Shown one piece after another: positions 1 to 6,673 of a DNA stretch of 7,887 bases; positions within the stretch are counted from its first letter, which is position 1; each line of letters begins with the position of its first letter. The position numbers and the translations under genes were made by a program. A model generated the notes under the pieces. That model was not told where the DNA came from and did no database searches. It was given only the letters and a program-made list of their open reading frames with translations. The stretch is taken from the NCBI GenBank assembly GCA_028819945.1, contig JAPPKQ010000394.1, forward strand, positions 1-7,887, given 5' to 3'. This stretch comes from a bacterium. Its GTDB lineage: Bacteria; Actinomycetota; Acidimicrobiia; Acidimicrobiales; CATQHL01.

Positions 1-621
1 GACCTGGCCGGCAGCGACCTCGTCATCGAGGCCGTCATCGAGAACCTCGACGAGAAGCGCCGCATCTTCGGCCTGCTCGACGAGATCACCCCGCAACACG
101 CCGTCCTGGCCTCCAACACCTCCTCCATCGCCATCATCGACGTGGCCACCGCCACGAACCGCCCCAGCCAGGTCGTCGGCATGCACTTCTTCAACCCCGC
201 CACGGTGCAGCCCCTCGTCGAGGTGGTCCGCTCGGTGGCCAGCGCCGCCGAGGTGGTCGACGCGGTCGTCACCTTCGGCACCGAGACGCTCGGCAAGCAG
301 GTCATCCGCTGCGAGGACCGGGCCGGCTTCGTGGTGAACCGCCTGCTGGTGCCCTACCTGCTGGCGGCCATCGAGCTGGCCGATTCCGGCCAGGCCACCA
401 TCGCCGACATCGACGCCGGCATGAAGCACGGCTGCGCCCACCCCATGGGGCCCCTCGAGCTCTGCGACCTCATCGGCCTCGACGTCATCGAGGCCGTCGC
501 CGAGGTGATGCACGCCGAGTACGCCGAACGCCTCTACGCCCCGCCGCCGCTGCTGCGCCGCATGGTGGCCGCCGGCCGCCTCGGCCGCAAGACCGGCGCC
601 GGCTTCTACGAGTATTCCTGA
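1..621 (+). CDS. 3-hydroxyacyl-CoA dehydrogenase (3-hydroxybutyryl-CoA dehydrogenase type), 5'-truncated
   Basis: The frame is open from base 1, so the gene starts before the window; 206 residues remain of the usual ~280-290, and the N-terminal GxGxxG NAD-binding loop is missing. The enzyme family interconverts 3-hydroxyacyl-CoA and 3-oxoacyl-CoA with NAD(P) in beta-oxidation or butyrate/PHB-type metabolism. Visible signatures, numbered in the fragment: the end of the Rossmann domain (LVIEAVIENLDEK, 7-19), SNTSS (38-42, catalytic Ser region), GMHFFNP (60-66) with catalytic His62, Glu74 in the LVEVV stretch, and DRAGFVVNRLL with Asn113. These match the Ser/His/Glu/Asn set and spacing of the family to within one residue. 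The C-terminal domain carries DAGMKHGCAHPMGPLELCDLIG and ends in GRLGRKTGAGFYEYS, as in short single-function enzymes (PaaH/Hbd/FadB2 type) rather than the long FadB fusion. The following gene is 133 bp away. Family is confident; chain-length preference is not readable. Confidence 0.93.
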   Translation, partial: DLAGSDLVIEAVIENLDEKRRIFGLLDEITPQHAVLASNTSSIAIIDVATATNRPSQVVGMHFFNPATVQPLVEVVRSVASAAEVVDAVVTFGTETLGKQVIRCEDRAGFVVNRLLVPYLLAAIELADSGQATIADIDAGMKHGCAHPMGPLELCDLIGLDVIEAVAEVMHAEYAERLYAPPPLLRRMVAAGRLGRKTGAGFYEYS

Positions 622-742
622 GGAACGCCGAGGACGACCGACGCCACGACCGACCGGCAGCGCCGACCCGACCCGCACAGCCAGGCCGGAGACCACCGCC
701 GAGCCGCCTACACCACCAGATCAACCGACAGCACCAATCCAA

Positions 743-748
743 GAGGGA
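743..748 (+). promoter_or_regulatory. Shine-Dalgarno site for the phosphoribosyltransferase gene
   Basis: GAGGGA lies 6 bases before the ATG at 755 and supports that start. The rest of the 622-754 gap is rich in CGACC-like words; I see no convincing promoter or terminator in it. Confidence 0.7.
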
Positions 749-754
749 GAGCCG

Positions 755-1240
755 ATGACCAGCGAGCGCGAGATCCTGACCTGGGAGGCCTACGGCGTCG
801 GCGCCCGTGAACTGGCCGGCATGGTGGTCGACTCCGGCTACCGCCCCGACGTGATCCTGTCGATCGCCCGGGGCGGCCTGTTCATCGCCGGCTCCCTGGG
901 CTACGCCCTCAGCACCAAGAACATCTTCGTGATGAACGTGGAGTACTACACCGACGTCGACGAGCGCCACGAGGTGCCGATCGTGCTGCCGCCCTACCTG
1001 GAGCTGGTGGACCTCGACGACTCCAGGATTCTCATCGCCGACGACGTGGCCGACACCGGCCACACCCTCGAGATGGTGCGCGACTTCTGCGCCGCCAACG
1101 TCGGCGAGGTGCGAACCGCCGTGCTCTACGAGAAGCCCATCTCGGTCGTCCAGTGCGACTACGTCTGGCGCCGCACCGACCTCTGGATCGACTTCCCCTG
1201 GTCCTGCGAGCCCCCGCTGGTCGGAGGCCTGGCCCACTGA
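755..1240 (+). CDS. Purine-type phosphoribosyltransferase (Gpt/Hpt-like, COG2236-like)
   Basis: A 161-residue type I phosphoribosyltransferase. Such enzymes join a nucleobase to 5-phosphoribosyl-1-diphosphate, here probably a purine (hypoxanthine, guanine or xanthine) in cytoplasmic salvage. The PRPP-binding motif ILIADDVADTGHT is at 92-104, with the acidic pair D96-D97 and the phosphate loop DTGHT. The ARGG turn at 38-41 is the usual loop that binds pyrophosphate. The C-terminal WIDFPW (144-149) resembles the WxxFPW ending of Gpt/archaeal Hpt-type enzymes, where aromatic residues stack on the purine base. The ATG at 755 has a good ribosome site. The gene is separated from the dehydrogenase by 133 bp and from the importer by 300 bp containing its own promoter, so it may be a separate unit. 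A non-catalytic PRPP-binding regulator is a less likely alternative, since the DNA-binding domain typical of such proteins is absent. Base specificity cannot be told from sequence alone. Confidence 0.85.
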   Translation: MTSEREILTWEAYGVGARELAGMVVDSGYRPDVILSIARGGLFIAGSLGYALSTKNIFVMNVEYYTDVDERHEVPIVLPPYLELVDLDDSRILIADDVADTGHTLEMVRDFCAANVGEVRTAVLYEKPISVVQCDYVWRRTDLWIDFPWSCEPPLVGGLAH

Positions 1241-1254
1241 CCGCCGGGCGGCGG
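1241..1254 (+). other. GC hairpin just after the phosphoribosyltransferase stop
   Basis: CCGCC (1241-1245), loop GGGC, GGCGG (1250-1254) form a perfect 5-bp stem directly after the TGA. No T-run follows, so it is not a classical intrinsic terminator. It could slow polymerase or protect the 3' end, but in such GC-rich DNA it may also be chance. Confidence 0.3.
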
Positions 1255-1272
1255 CGCGCCCGAGACGATCTG

Positions 1273-1302
1273 CCCGGCGAATCCCGGCGAATCCCGGGAA
1301 AT
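1273..1302 (+). repeat. Three tandem 10-bp units, CCCGGCGAAT type
   Basis: CCCGGCGAAT occurs twice back to back (1273-1282 and 1283-1292), followed by a diverged third copy CCCGGGAAAT (1293-1302). The unit length is close to one DNA helix turn, so equivalent bases would face the same side of the helix. It sits about 120 bp upstream of the predicted promoter of the importer genes. It could be a cooperative protein-binding array or a slippage product. The rest of 1241-1411 shows no convincing gene. Confidence 0.6.
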
Positions 1303-1411
1303 CACGCCGGCCTCGGAGTGGTGGGCGGCCCGCCGTCCCCGGAGGTGCCTCGCGCCGCTCTCGGAGGATCGCAACCAGGCCGTTTCCGGGGTCTGCAGCG
1401 CTTACCGATAT

Positions 1412-1426
1412 AACGGATGGTCGGTT
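1412..1426 (+). promoter_or_regulatory. Imperfect palindrome, possible TetR-type operator
   Basis: The 15 bases fit AACNGAnnnTCNGTT, an inverted repeat with 5 matched pairs per half. Its right end overlaps the first two bases of the predicted -35 box. Many TetR-family operators share this look (AAC/GTT ends with short half-sites), and this position would block RNA polymerase when occupied. No regulator gene is in the window, so assignment to a family is inference. A second small inverted repeat, CGG-TTGA-CCG, covers 1422-1431. Confidence 0.4.
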
Positions 1427-1453
1427 GACCGGTCTGACGGCCCGCGTTAGCCT
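1425..1453 (+). promoter_or_regulatory. Predicted housekeeping sigma promoter for the importer operon
   Basis: TTGACC (1425-1430) is followed after exactly 17 bases by TAGCCT (1448-1453). This is close to TTGACA/TAnnnT consensus, with the TAGnnT form common in actinobacteria. Transcription would start near 1460, leaving a leader of about 80 bases before the ATG at 1541. It is the best promoter-like match I found in the window. Confidence 0.6.
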
Positions 1454-1527
1454 CCCACCGGCACAATGCCGGCTGATGCGACCCCGATTGAACCGCCCAC
1501 TCCGGAGCGGTGCTCGCCGGCCGGCAG

Positions 1528-1534
1528 AAGGGGA
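1528..1534 (+). promoter_or_regulatory. Shine-Dalgarno site deciding the binding-protein start
   Basis: AAGGGGA lies 6 bases before the ATG at 1541. It favours that start over an in-frame upstream ATG at 1466, which would place 25 hydrophilic residues before the signal peptide and lies only just beyond the predicted transcription start. Confidence 0.75.
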
Positions 1535-1540
1535 ACTGAC

Positions 1541-2773
1541 ATGCGGAAGAAGACCTTGCTCGCGGTCATTGGAATCTTCGCGGCGCTGGCGCTCATCGCG
1601 ACGGCGTGCGGCGAGGACGACTCCGGGGACACAGCGGCCCCGGCGCCCGCACCGGCGCCTGCGCCCGAGCCCGCACCGGCGCCCGAGCCCGCTCCGGCAC
1701 CATCGCCGGATCCGGCACCCGAGCCCCCGCCGCCGCCCGAGCCGGCGCCGGAGCCGCCCCCGCCGCCGCCCGAGCCGGTCGTGCTGAACGAGGAGTACTT
1801 CAGCACGCCGCTGGACTGCGACGTCAACTCCACGACCGAGGATCTCATCAACTACACCCCGCCGGCCGCCGACGGCGACTACGAGATCGACTTCATGCAG
1901 GTCAGCCTGGCCGCCGAGTACTACCAGGCCATGGCCTACGGGGCCGAGCAGGCCGCAGCCGACGTCACCGCCGCTGGCGGCGGCACCGTCACGGTCCGCC
2001 ACACCGCCGGCGTGGGCTACACCGGCCCGGCCGATCAGCTGGCCGACGCCGAGAACATCCTGCAACGCGGCCCCGACGCCATCATCCTGGCACCGGTCGA
2101 CACGGCCGGTTCGGTCGCCATCGTGGACGCCGCCGACGCGGCGGGCGTGCCCGTCGTGAACGTCTCCACCGAGGTGCCCGACGGCAGGGTCTACATGATC
2201 ATGCAGGACGACTACCTGTTCGGGAAGGCCGGCGCCGATGCCATCGCCGCGCTGGTGCCCGAGGGCGGCCGGGGCGTCGTCATGGCCGGTCCCGCCAACG
2301 CCACCTGGTCGAAGAAGCGCCATGTGGGTTTCGTGGACCGTGTCGAGGAGGCCTACCCGAACCTCGAGATCATCGAGGCGCCCAACCAGCTGGTGGACCC
2401 GGAGGAGGGTCTCGCCGACTTCATGAACGTCGTGGCCGGCAACCCGGAGATCGACTGGATCTACGCGGCGCACTTCGCTCTGCTGCTGCCGATCACCATC
2501 CCCGAGGAGTACGCGGACGTGCCCTACGTGGCCTCGGACTTCACGAACTTCTCCCAGCCGTGGATCCACGACGGCAGCGCCGACGCCCTGTTCCTCGTCA
2601 GCCCTTACTGGATGGGCTACGTCGGCCTCGGCACCGCCGTCGCGGTGCTGAACGGCCAGGACGTGCCGCGCATCAACTGCGTGCCCTTCCCGGTCGTGGA
2701 CCAGTCCAACGTGGACGAGGACTGGGTGCAGATCGAGCTGATTCCCGAGGGCTGGCAGGCCGAGGTCGGCTAG
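1541..2773 (+). CDS. ABC importer substrate-binding lipoprotein (RbsB-like, Peripla_BP_4 type)
   Basis: A 410-residue secreted lipoprotein that would capture the substrate of the importer encoded downstream. The N-terminus is MRKK followed by a hydrophobic segment (6-20) and a lipobox-like IATAC, with Cys23 as lipid anchor; Ala at -3 is weaker than the usual Leu. An acidic stretch and then a Pro/Ala/Glu linker (32-79) would hold the domain away from the membrane. The type I periplasmic-binding fold starts near 114 (YEIDFMQVSLAAEYYQAMAYG), continues through AIILAPVD and GVPVVNVST, and ends with the hinge and C-lobe. These are family marks of ribose/galactose-type binding proteins. The only two cysteines of the mature domain region, C93 and C380, could form a disulfide joining its two ends. 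The ATG at 1541 has a good ribosome site. The gene's last 39 bases are duplicated just downstream in frame. The ligand is unknown; the neighbours argue it need not be a simple sugar. Confidence 0.92.
   Translation: MRKKTLLAVIGIFAALALIATACGEDDSGDTAAPAPAPAPAPEPAPAPEPAPAPSPDPAPEPPPPPEPAPEPPPPPPEPVVLNEEYFSTPLDCDVNSTTEDLINYTPPAADGDYEIDFMQVSLAAEYYQAMAYGAEQAAADVTAAGGGTVTVRHTAGVGYTGPADQLADAENILQRGPDAIILAPVDTAGSVAIVDAADAAGVPVVNVSTEVPDGRVYMIMQDDYLFGKAGADAIAALVPEGGRGVVMAGPANATWSKKRHVGFVDRVEEAYPNLEIIEAPNQLVDPEEGLADFMNVVAGNPEIDWIYAAHFALLLPITIPEEYADVPYVASDFTNFSQPWIHDGSADALFLVSPYWMGYVGLGTAVAVLNGQDVPRINCVPFPVVDQSNVDEDWVQIELIPEGWQAEVG
1634..1777 (+). repeat. Low-complexity Pro/Ala/Glu coding repeat (linker)
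   Basis: This encodes residues 32-79 of the binding lipoprotein: first AP/EP dipeptides, then runs of five and six prolines separated by EP or EPAPEP. The DNA is mostly GCN-CCN codons. Pro-rich linkers of this type after the lipid cysteine are seen in actinobacterial surface lipoproteins and are thought to span the cell wall. Such tracts are prone to length change by slippage. Confidence 0.85.
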
Positions 2774-2827
2774 CCCCCCAGCGCCACTGAGCTGATTCCC
2801 GAGGGCTGGCAGGCCGAAGTCGGCTAG
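2735..2827 (+). repeat. 39-bp direct repeat of the binding-protein gene end, offset 54 bp
   Basis: Copy 1 (2735-2773) encodes the last residues ELIPEGWQAEVG and the TAG stop. Copy 2 (2789-2827) repeats all 39 bases with one change (G2764 to A2818, silent GAG/GAA), including a second TAG. The offset of 54 is a multiple of three, so copy 2 is in the same frame. Translation past the first stop would add 17 residues, PPSAT followed by the repeated ending. The 15 bases between the copies are unrelated to the upstream coding sequence. Confidence 0.95.
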
Positions 2828-2843
2828 GCCCGAGGGCCACACC

Positions 2844-2867
2844 CCCGGACAGCCAAGCCTGGCCGGG
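2844..2867 (+). other. Imperfect hairpin between binding-protein and deacetylase genes
   Basis: CCCG (2844-2847), a bulge GACA, GCCA (2852-2855), loop AGCC, TGGC (2860-2863) and CGGG (2864-2867) can pair as an 8-bp stem with one bulge. There is no T-run. A structure here could stabilise the upstream binding-protein message relative to downstream genes, as seen in many binding-protein operons; that role is inference. Confidence 0.35.
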
Positions 2868-2891
2868 TAACGAGAACAGCGCCACACACCC

Positions 2892-2900
2892 AGGGAGGAA
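2892..2900 (+). promoter_or_regulatory. Strong Shine-Dalgarno site for the deacetylase-family gene
   Basis: AGGGAGGAA contains the full GGAGG core (2894-2898) with 6 bases to the ATG at 2905. It is the best ribosome site in the window and fixes the start. Confidence 0.8.
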
Positions 2901-2904
2901 ACGG

Positions 2905-3831
2905 ATGAAAAGCGAAGAACACACGATTTGCCTCACGTTCGACTTCGATGCGATCTGCCTCTGGCTCGGCTCGTTCGGGGCGGAGACACCCAGCATGTGC
3001 TCCCGCGGGGAGTTCGCCGTGCCGGGCCTGATCCGCGTGCTGAAGCTGTTGGAGAAGCACGACGTGCAGTCCACCTTCTTCGTCCCGGGCCACTCGGCCC
3101 ACCTGTACCCGACCTACGTGAAGGAGATCGTGGATGCGGGCCACGAGATCGGCCACCACGGCTGGAGCCACCGCAACCCCACCAAGCTCTCCCGCGAGGA
3201 GGAGCGGCGCGACTTCGAACTCGGTTTCGAAGCGCTCGACTGGGCGGCCGGGGTCACACCCACCGGGTGCCGCACCGCCGCGTGGGACTTCAGCCCCAAC
3301 ACGCTGGACCTCATGATCGAGTACAACCTCGACTACTCGTCCACGTTCATGGCCAACGACTTCTACCCGTACTACCTGCGCTCGGGCGACGAGTTCCCCA
3401 AGAACGAGCCGTTCGTGTTCGGCGACCTCGTCGACGTCGTCGAGCTGCCGCCCAGCTGGGGGCTCGACGACTTCCCGCCGCTGGAGTACGTGTGGGGCAT
3501 GAACCAGGGCCCCAACACGCCCTCGCAGGTGCGGGAGCTGTGGCAGGGCGAGTTCGACTACATGGTCGAGAACTGCCCCGGCGGGATGTACGTGCTCACG
3601 TGCCACCCGCAGTTCATCGGGCGGGGCTCGCGCCTGAAGATGATGGACGAGCTGATCGAGCACATGAAGGGCGACGGGCGGGTCTTCAGCACGCTCGGCG
3701 ACCTGGCGGCCAAGTTCCGAGCCGAGAACCCCATCGAGCAGTGGGCGGCGGAGAACCCCCACCTCACGGGGGCGGCGGCCCGGCCGCCGGAGACCTCCGA
3801 GAAGCTGCGGGCCCTGATGGAGGCGCCCTAG
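2905..3831 (+). CDS. Polysaccharide deacetylase (NodB/CE4) family hydrolase, PuuE/HpPgdA-like
   Basis: A 308-residue metal-dependent amide hydrolase of the NodB fold, with no signal peptide, so probably cytoplasmic. Motif 1 is LTFDFDA (10-16), with D13 and D15 as base and metal ligand. Motif 2 is HHGWSH (84-89), with H85 and H89 as metal ligands. The third motif, RTAAWDFSPNT (123-133), replaces the RxPYG of classical peptidoglycan deacetylases, as in the subgroup of HpPgdA and cofactor-independent allantoinase PuuE. LPPSW and then CHPQF with H234 supply the later motifs, and GDGRVFSTLGDLA closes the domain. All key residues appear intact. Family members hydrolyse N-acetyl, N-formyl or cyclic amide bonds. 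It lies between the binding-protein and permease genes of an importer, so its substrate is probably the imported compound; this is inference. A cell-wall deacetylase is less likely because no export signal is present. Confidence 0.88.
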   Translation: MKSEEHTICLTFDFDAICLWLGSFGAETPSMCSRGEFAVPGLIRVLKLLEKHDVQSTFFVPGHSAHLYPTYVKEIVDAGHEIGHHGWSHRNPTKLSREEERRDFELGFEALDWAAGVTPTGCRTAAWDFSPNTLDLMIEYNLDYSSTFMANDFYPYYLRSGDEFPKNEPFVFGDLVDVVELPPSWGLDDFPPLEYVWGMNQGPNTPSQVRELWQGEFDYMVENCPGGMYVLTCHPQFIGRGSRLKMMDELIEHMKGDGRVFSTLGDLAAKFRAENPIEQWAAENPHLTGAAARPPETSEKLRALMEAP

Positions 3832-3838
3832 GACGCAG

Positions 3839-3854
3839 CCGGCGGCCTCGCCGG
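3839..3854 (+). other. Short GC hairpin after the deacetylase-family gene
   Basis: CCGGCG (3839-3844), loop GCCT and CGCCGG (3849-3854) form a perfect 6-bp stem starting 8 bases after the TAG. No T-run follows, so it is a possible attenuator or 3'-end stabiliser rather than a clear terminator. Only 71 bp separate the two genes and I see no promoter there, so the permease is probably in the same transcript. Confidence 0.35.
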
Positions 3855-3902
3855 GGGCCGGAGAGTGGTCGTGGACGGTGAACATGCCCGGTCGGGGCCA
3901 CG

Positions 3903-5030
3903 GTGACTGACGATTCGGCGGCCGGGCGCGCCCCGTCGGCGGCCACCGGGAGCTACCGGCTCTCGCTGCGGGACTGGGCCGCCAAGCACGCCACCGAACT
4001 GCAACTGCTGGTGGGTCTCGGGCTGCTGATCCTCATCTTCTCGCTGATCGAGCCGTCGATCTACCCGACTACCGACAACGTCCGCAACATCGCCCGCCAG
4101 GCGGGGATCCTGCTGGTGGTAGCGATCGGCCAGATGTTCGCCATCACCGTCGGCGGCTTCGACCTGTCGGTGGGGGCCAACATGGGCTTCACCAGCGTCG
4201 CCACCGCCCAGGCGCTGGGCGCCCACGGCGTGGCGCCGGCCATCGTCATCGGCCTGTCGGTCGGCGCGGCGATCGGCTTGGCGAACGGGCTGCTGATCGC
4301 CAAGCTGCGGGTCAGCCCGTTCGTGGTCACCATGGCCATGCTCTATTTCCTCACCGGGTACTCCAACGTCCGCAGCGCCGGGTCTTCAGTGATTGCCAAC
4401 CACCCGTCGTTCCAGTGGTTCGGGCGCACCGACTGGGGTTTCCTGCCCTCCACGATCGGCATCGGCCTGATCGTGCTGCTGCTGGCGATGCTGTTCACGG
4501 GCCGCACCCGCATCGGCCTGTACGTGTACGGCATCGGCGGCAGCCGCGAGACGTGCCGCCTGGCGGGGATCCCGGTGGCCCGCTACGAGACCGTCACGTA
4601 CATGATCACCGGCATGCTGGCCGGCGCGGGCGGGATCATGGCCGCCTCCCGGGTGTCGGTCGGCCAGACCGGCCTCGGGGCGGGCTACGAGTTGCGGTCC
4701 ATCGCCGCGGCGGTGATCGGCGGTGCGGTCATCGGCGGCGGCAAAGGCCGCCTCAGCGGGGTCTTCCTGGGTGTGGCGCTCATGACCTGTTTGACCGTGG
4801 GACTGGGCGTGACGGGCACCAGCACGTTCCAGCAGCAGATGGCCATCGGCGTGGCCCTGGTCGTCGCGGTGCTGATCAGCCAGGTCCGCGGGGGGCGCAT
4901 CCGCCGGATGGCCGATGTGGTGCCGGCGTTCGCGCAGCTTCTGGGTCTGGCCCGTCGCGACGAGGACCACGACCGGCGGATGTCCGCGGCGGCCCCCGCC
5001 ACAGATCCGGCGGACGATGACACCGGCTGA
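3903..5030 (+). CDS. ABC importer inner-membrane permease (RbsC-like, BPD_transp_2)
   Basis: A 375-residue integral membrane protein forming the translocation channel of a CUT2-type importer, probably as a homodimer. A hydrophilic N-terminus (1-32) is followed by hydrophobic segments beginning with LLVGLGLLILIFSL (35-48). The family signature GGFDLSVG (84-91) is present. The segment VIGGAVIGGGKG (271-282) is the conserved glycine-rich region before the last helices in RbsC relatives. A polar tail of about 50 residues, longer than usual, follows the last helix. The start is GTG at 3903, with only a weak GGGG (3894-3897) ribosome site; no better in-frame start is visible. The gene overlaps the ATPase gene by 14 bp, which points to translational coupling. 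Sugar versus other ligand cannot be decided from the permease. Confidence 0.9.
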   Translation: MTDDSAAGRAPSAATGSYRLSLRDWAAKHATELQLLVGLGLLILIFSLIEPSIYPTTDNVRNIARQAGILLVVAIGQMFAITVGGFDLSVGANMGFTSVATAQALGAHGVAPAIVIGLSVGAAIGLANGLLIAKLRVSPFVVTMAMLYFLTGYSNVRSAGSSVIANHPSFQWFGRTDWGFLPSTIGIGLIVLLLAMLFTGRTRIGLYVYGIGGSRETCRLAGIPVARYETVTYMITGMLAGAGGIMAASRVSVGQTGLGAGYELRSIAAAVIGGAVIGGGKGRLSGVFLGVALMTCLTVGLGVTGTSTFQQQMAIGVALVVAVLISQVRGGRIRRMADVVPAFAQLLGLARRDEDHDRRMSAAAPATDPADDDTG

Positions 5031-6624
5031 GCCGAGTTCCGGGGCGCGGTCGGGCGCGCCGACGGTGCGGGACGGGGCCCGCGATGCTGCGGCGGCACAC
5101 CTGGAGGGGATCTCCAAGTCGTTCCCGGGCGTGAAGGCGCTCGACGACGTGTCCCTGGACGTGCGGCGCGGCGAGGTTCACGCCCTGCTGGGTGAGAACG
5201 GCGCCGGCAAGTCGACGCTGGTGAAGATCCTGGCCGGGCTGATCCGCCCCGACTCGGGCCACATCCGGCTCGACGACGCCGAGGTGGTGTTCGGCGGCCC
5301 CCGGGACGCCCAGCGGCGGGGCATCAGCTACGTGCCCCAGGAGGTGCAGGCGGTTCCCGACTTCAGCGTGGGCCGCAACATGCTGCTGGGCTTCGAGGGG
5401 CCGTTCGACCGCAAGGGCAAGCTCACCGCCAAGGACCGCCGGCTCACCCGGGAGGCATTGGACCTCTGCGGCGCCTCGTTCAGCGAGTCGGCGATGGCCG
5501 GCCAGCTCAGCGTCCCGGAGCTGCGGCTCGCCCAGATCAGCCGCACGCTGCTGCATCCCGGCGACGTGATCCTCCTCGACGAGCCCAACGCCGCCCTGTC
5601 GGAGAACGACGCCGCGGCGATGCTGGAGCGCCTGCACACCCTCCGCGACCAGCAGAAGGCGATCATCTACGTGAGCCACCGGCTGACCGAGGTTCTGGGC
5701 ATCGCCGACCGGATCACGGTTCTTCGCGACGGCCACGCCGTCGGCACGTTCCCCCGGGCCGAGCTCGACAAGGACAAGATCGTCTCGCTGATGACAAAGG
5801 ACAGCACGCTCGGCGATCGCGAGCCGGCCGGCACCGTCGAGGCGCTCGAGCGGGTCGAGACGGCGGCGCAGCGGGCTCAGCCGGTTGCGTCGACGAACGG
5901 CAAGCCCCTGCTGGAGGTGGACTCCCTGACGAGCGACCCCAACCTCCTGGACGTCACGATGAGCGTGCGCCCGGGGCAGATCGTCGGCGTAGCGGGTGTG
6001 CAGGGCTCGGGCCACGGCCACCTGCTGCGCGCCATCGCCGGTGTCGACGGCTACGACCGGGGCCGGATCGCCGTCGGGGGCCAGAGTCTCCATCCGGCGG
6101 TCGTGCGCCACGCCTACCGGGCCGGTGTGGTGCTCGTTCCCGCCGACCGCCGCGCCTCGGCCATCGTCCCGGGGCTGTCGGTCCGGGCGAACCTCACGCT
6201 GCCCATCGGTTCCACGGCGAGGCGGGTCGGGATGCGCCGGATCCGCAGGGAGCGCCAGCTTGCCCGTGAGTACGTCGATGCGCTCGGCATCCGGCCGGCC
6301 AACACCGAGATCCTGGCCGGGAACCTCAGCGGCGGCAACCAGCAGAAGCTGGCGCTGGCGCGGGCGCTCGTGTCGAAGCCGAGCGTCCTGCTGCTCGACG
6401 AGCCCACCCAGGGGATCGACGTGGCGGCGAAGGCGGAGATCCTGACGCTGATCCGCCAACTGGTGCAGGACGTCGGATTCGGCGTGGTGGTGGCCTCCTC
6501 GGAGTTCGAGGAGCTGCTGGCGGTCACCGACGTGATCCACGTCATGAGCCAGGGCCGCCTGGTGGCCACCTTCCCCACCGGAGAGGCCGACTACGAGCGC
6601 ATCCTGCACGCCGCCCTGCCCTAG
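5017..6624 (+). CDS. ABC importer ATPase with two fused nucleotide-binding domains (RbsA-like)
   Basis: A 535-residue cytoplasmic ATPase that powers the importer. Domain 1 has Walker A GENGAGKST (59-67), a degenerate signature LSVPE (164-168), Walker B VILLDEP (184-190) and the switch histidine H221 in VSHR. Domain 2 lacks a true Walker A: the site reads GVAGVQGSGHGHL (324-336) with no Lys-Ser/Thr pair. It has a full LSGGNQQ signature (437-443), Walker B VLLLDEP (457-463), and SSE in place of the switch His. This asymmetry is normal for the RbsA/MglA/XylG family, where one composite site does most of the hydrolysis. Gln-Gly-Ser-Gly-His-Gly in the second P-loop is still an unusual variant. The ATG at 5017 overlaps the permease end (TGA at 5028-5030) by 14 bp; an earlier in-frame GTG at 4915 would overlap by 116 bp and add arginine-rich sequence, so I reject it. 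Domain order and length fit the family. Confidence 0.9.
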   Translation: MTPAEPSSGARSGAPTVRDGARDAAAAHLEGISKSFPGVKALDDVSLDVRRGEVHALLGENGAGKSTLVKILAGLIRPDSGHIRLDDAEVVFGGPRDAQRRGISYVPQEVQAVPDFSVGRNMLLGFEGPFDRKGKLTAKDRRLTREALDLCGASFSESAMAGQLSVPELRLAQISRTLLHPGDVILLDEPNAALSENDAAAMLERLHTLRDQQKAIIYVSHRLTEVLGIADRITVLRDGHAVGTFPRAELDKDKIVSLMTKDSTLGDREPAGTVEALERVETAAQRAQPVASTNGKPLLEVDSLTSDPNLLDVTMSVRPGQIVGVAGVQGSGHGHLLRAIAGVDGYDRGRIAVGGQSLHPAVVRHAYRAGVVLVPADRRASAIVPGLSVRANLTLPIGSTARRVGMRRIRRERQLAREYVDALGIRPANTEILAGNLSGGNQQKLALARALVSKPSVLLLDEPTQGIDVAAKAEILTLIRQLVQDVGFGVVVASSEFEELLAVTDVIHVMSQGRLVATFPTGEADYERILHAALP

Positions 6625-6673
6625 CGGTCGACCATCCGGGAGCTTGCCGACCCGTGCCCCCGATCCTCTCGAT

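Noticed and set aside
1466..1540. Upstream ATG extending the binding lipoprotein by 25 residues
   Set aside because: It would bury the signal peptide and lipobox behind a polar Pro-rich stretch, and the good ribosome site is at 1528-1534 before ATG 1541.
1606..2790. 394-residue + strand frame overlapping the binding-protein gene
   Set aside because: Arg/Gly/His-rich shadow in another frame; the other frame has a signal peptide and a complete binding-protein fold.
485..2887. 800-residue open frame on the minus strand
   Set aside because: It lies opposite three well-recognised + strand genes and translates to low-complexity Arg/Gly/His/Val-rich sequence typical of the antisense of GC-rich genes; no domain is visible.
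4915..5016. Upstream in-frame GTG extending the ATPase by 34 residues
   Set aside because: It lies entirely within the permease gene, has Arg/Ser/Pro-rich shadow composition, and the ATG at 5017 gives a normal family length with a typical short overlap.
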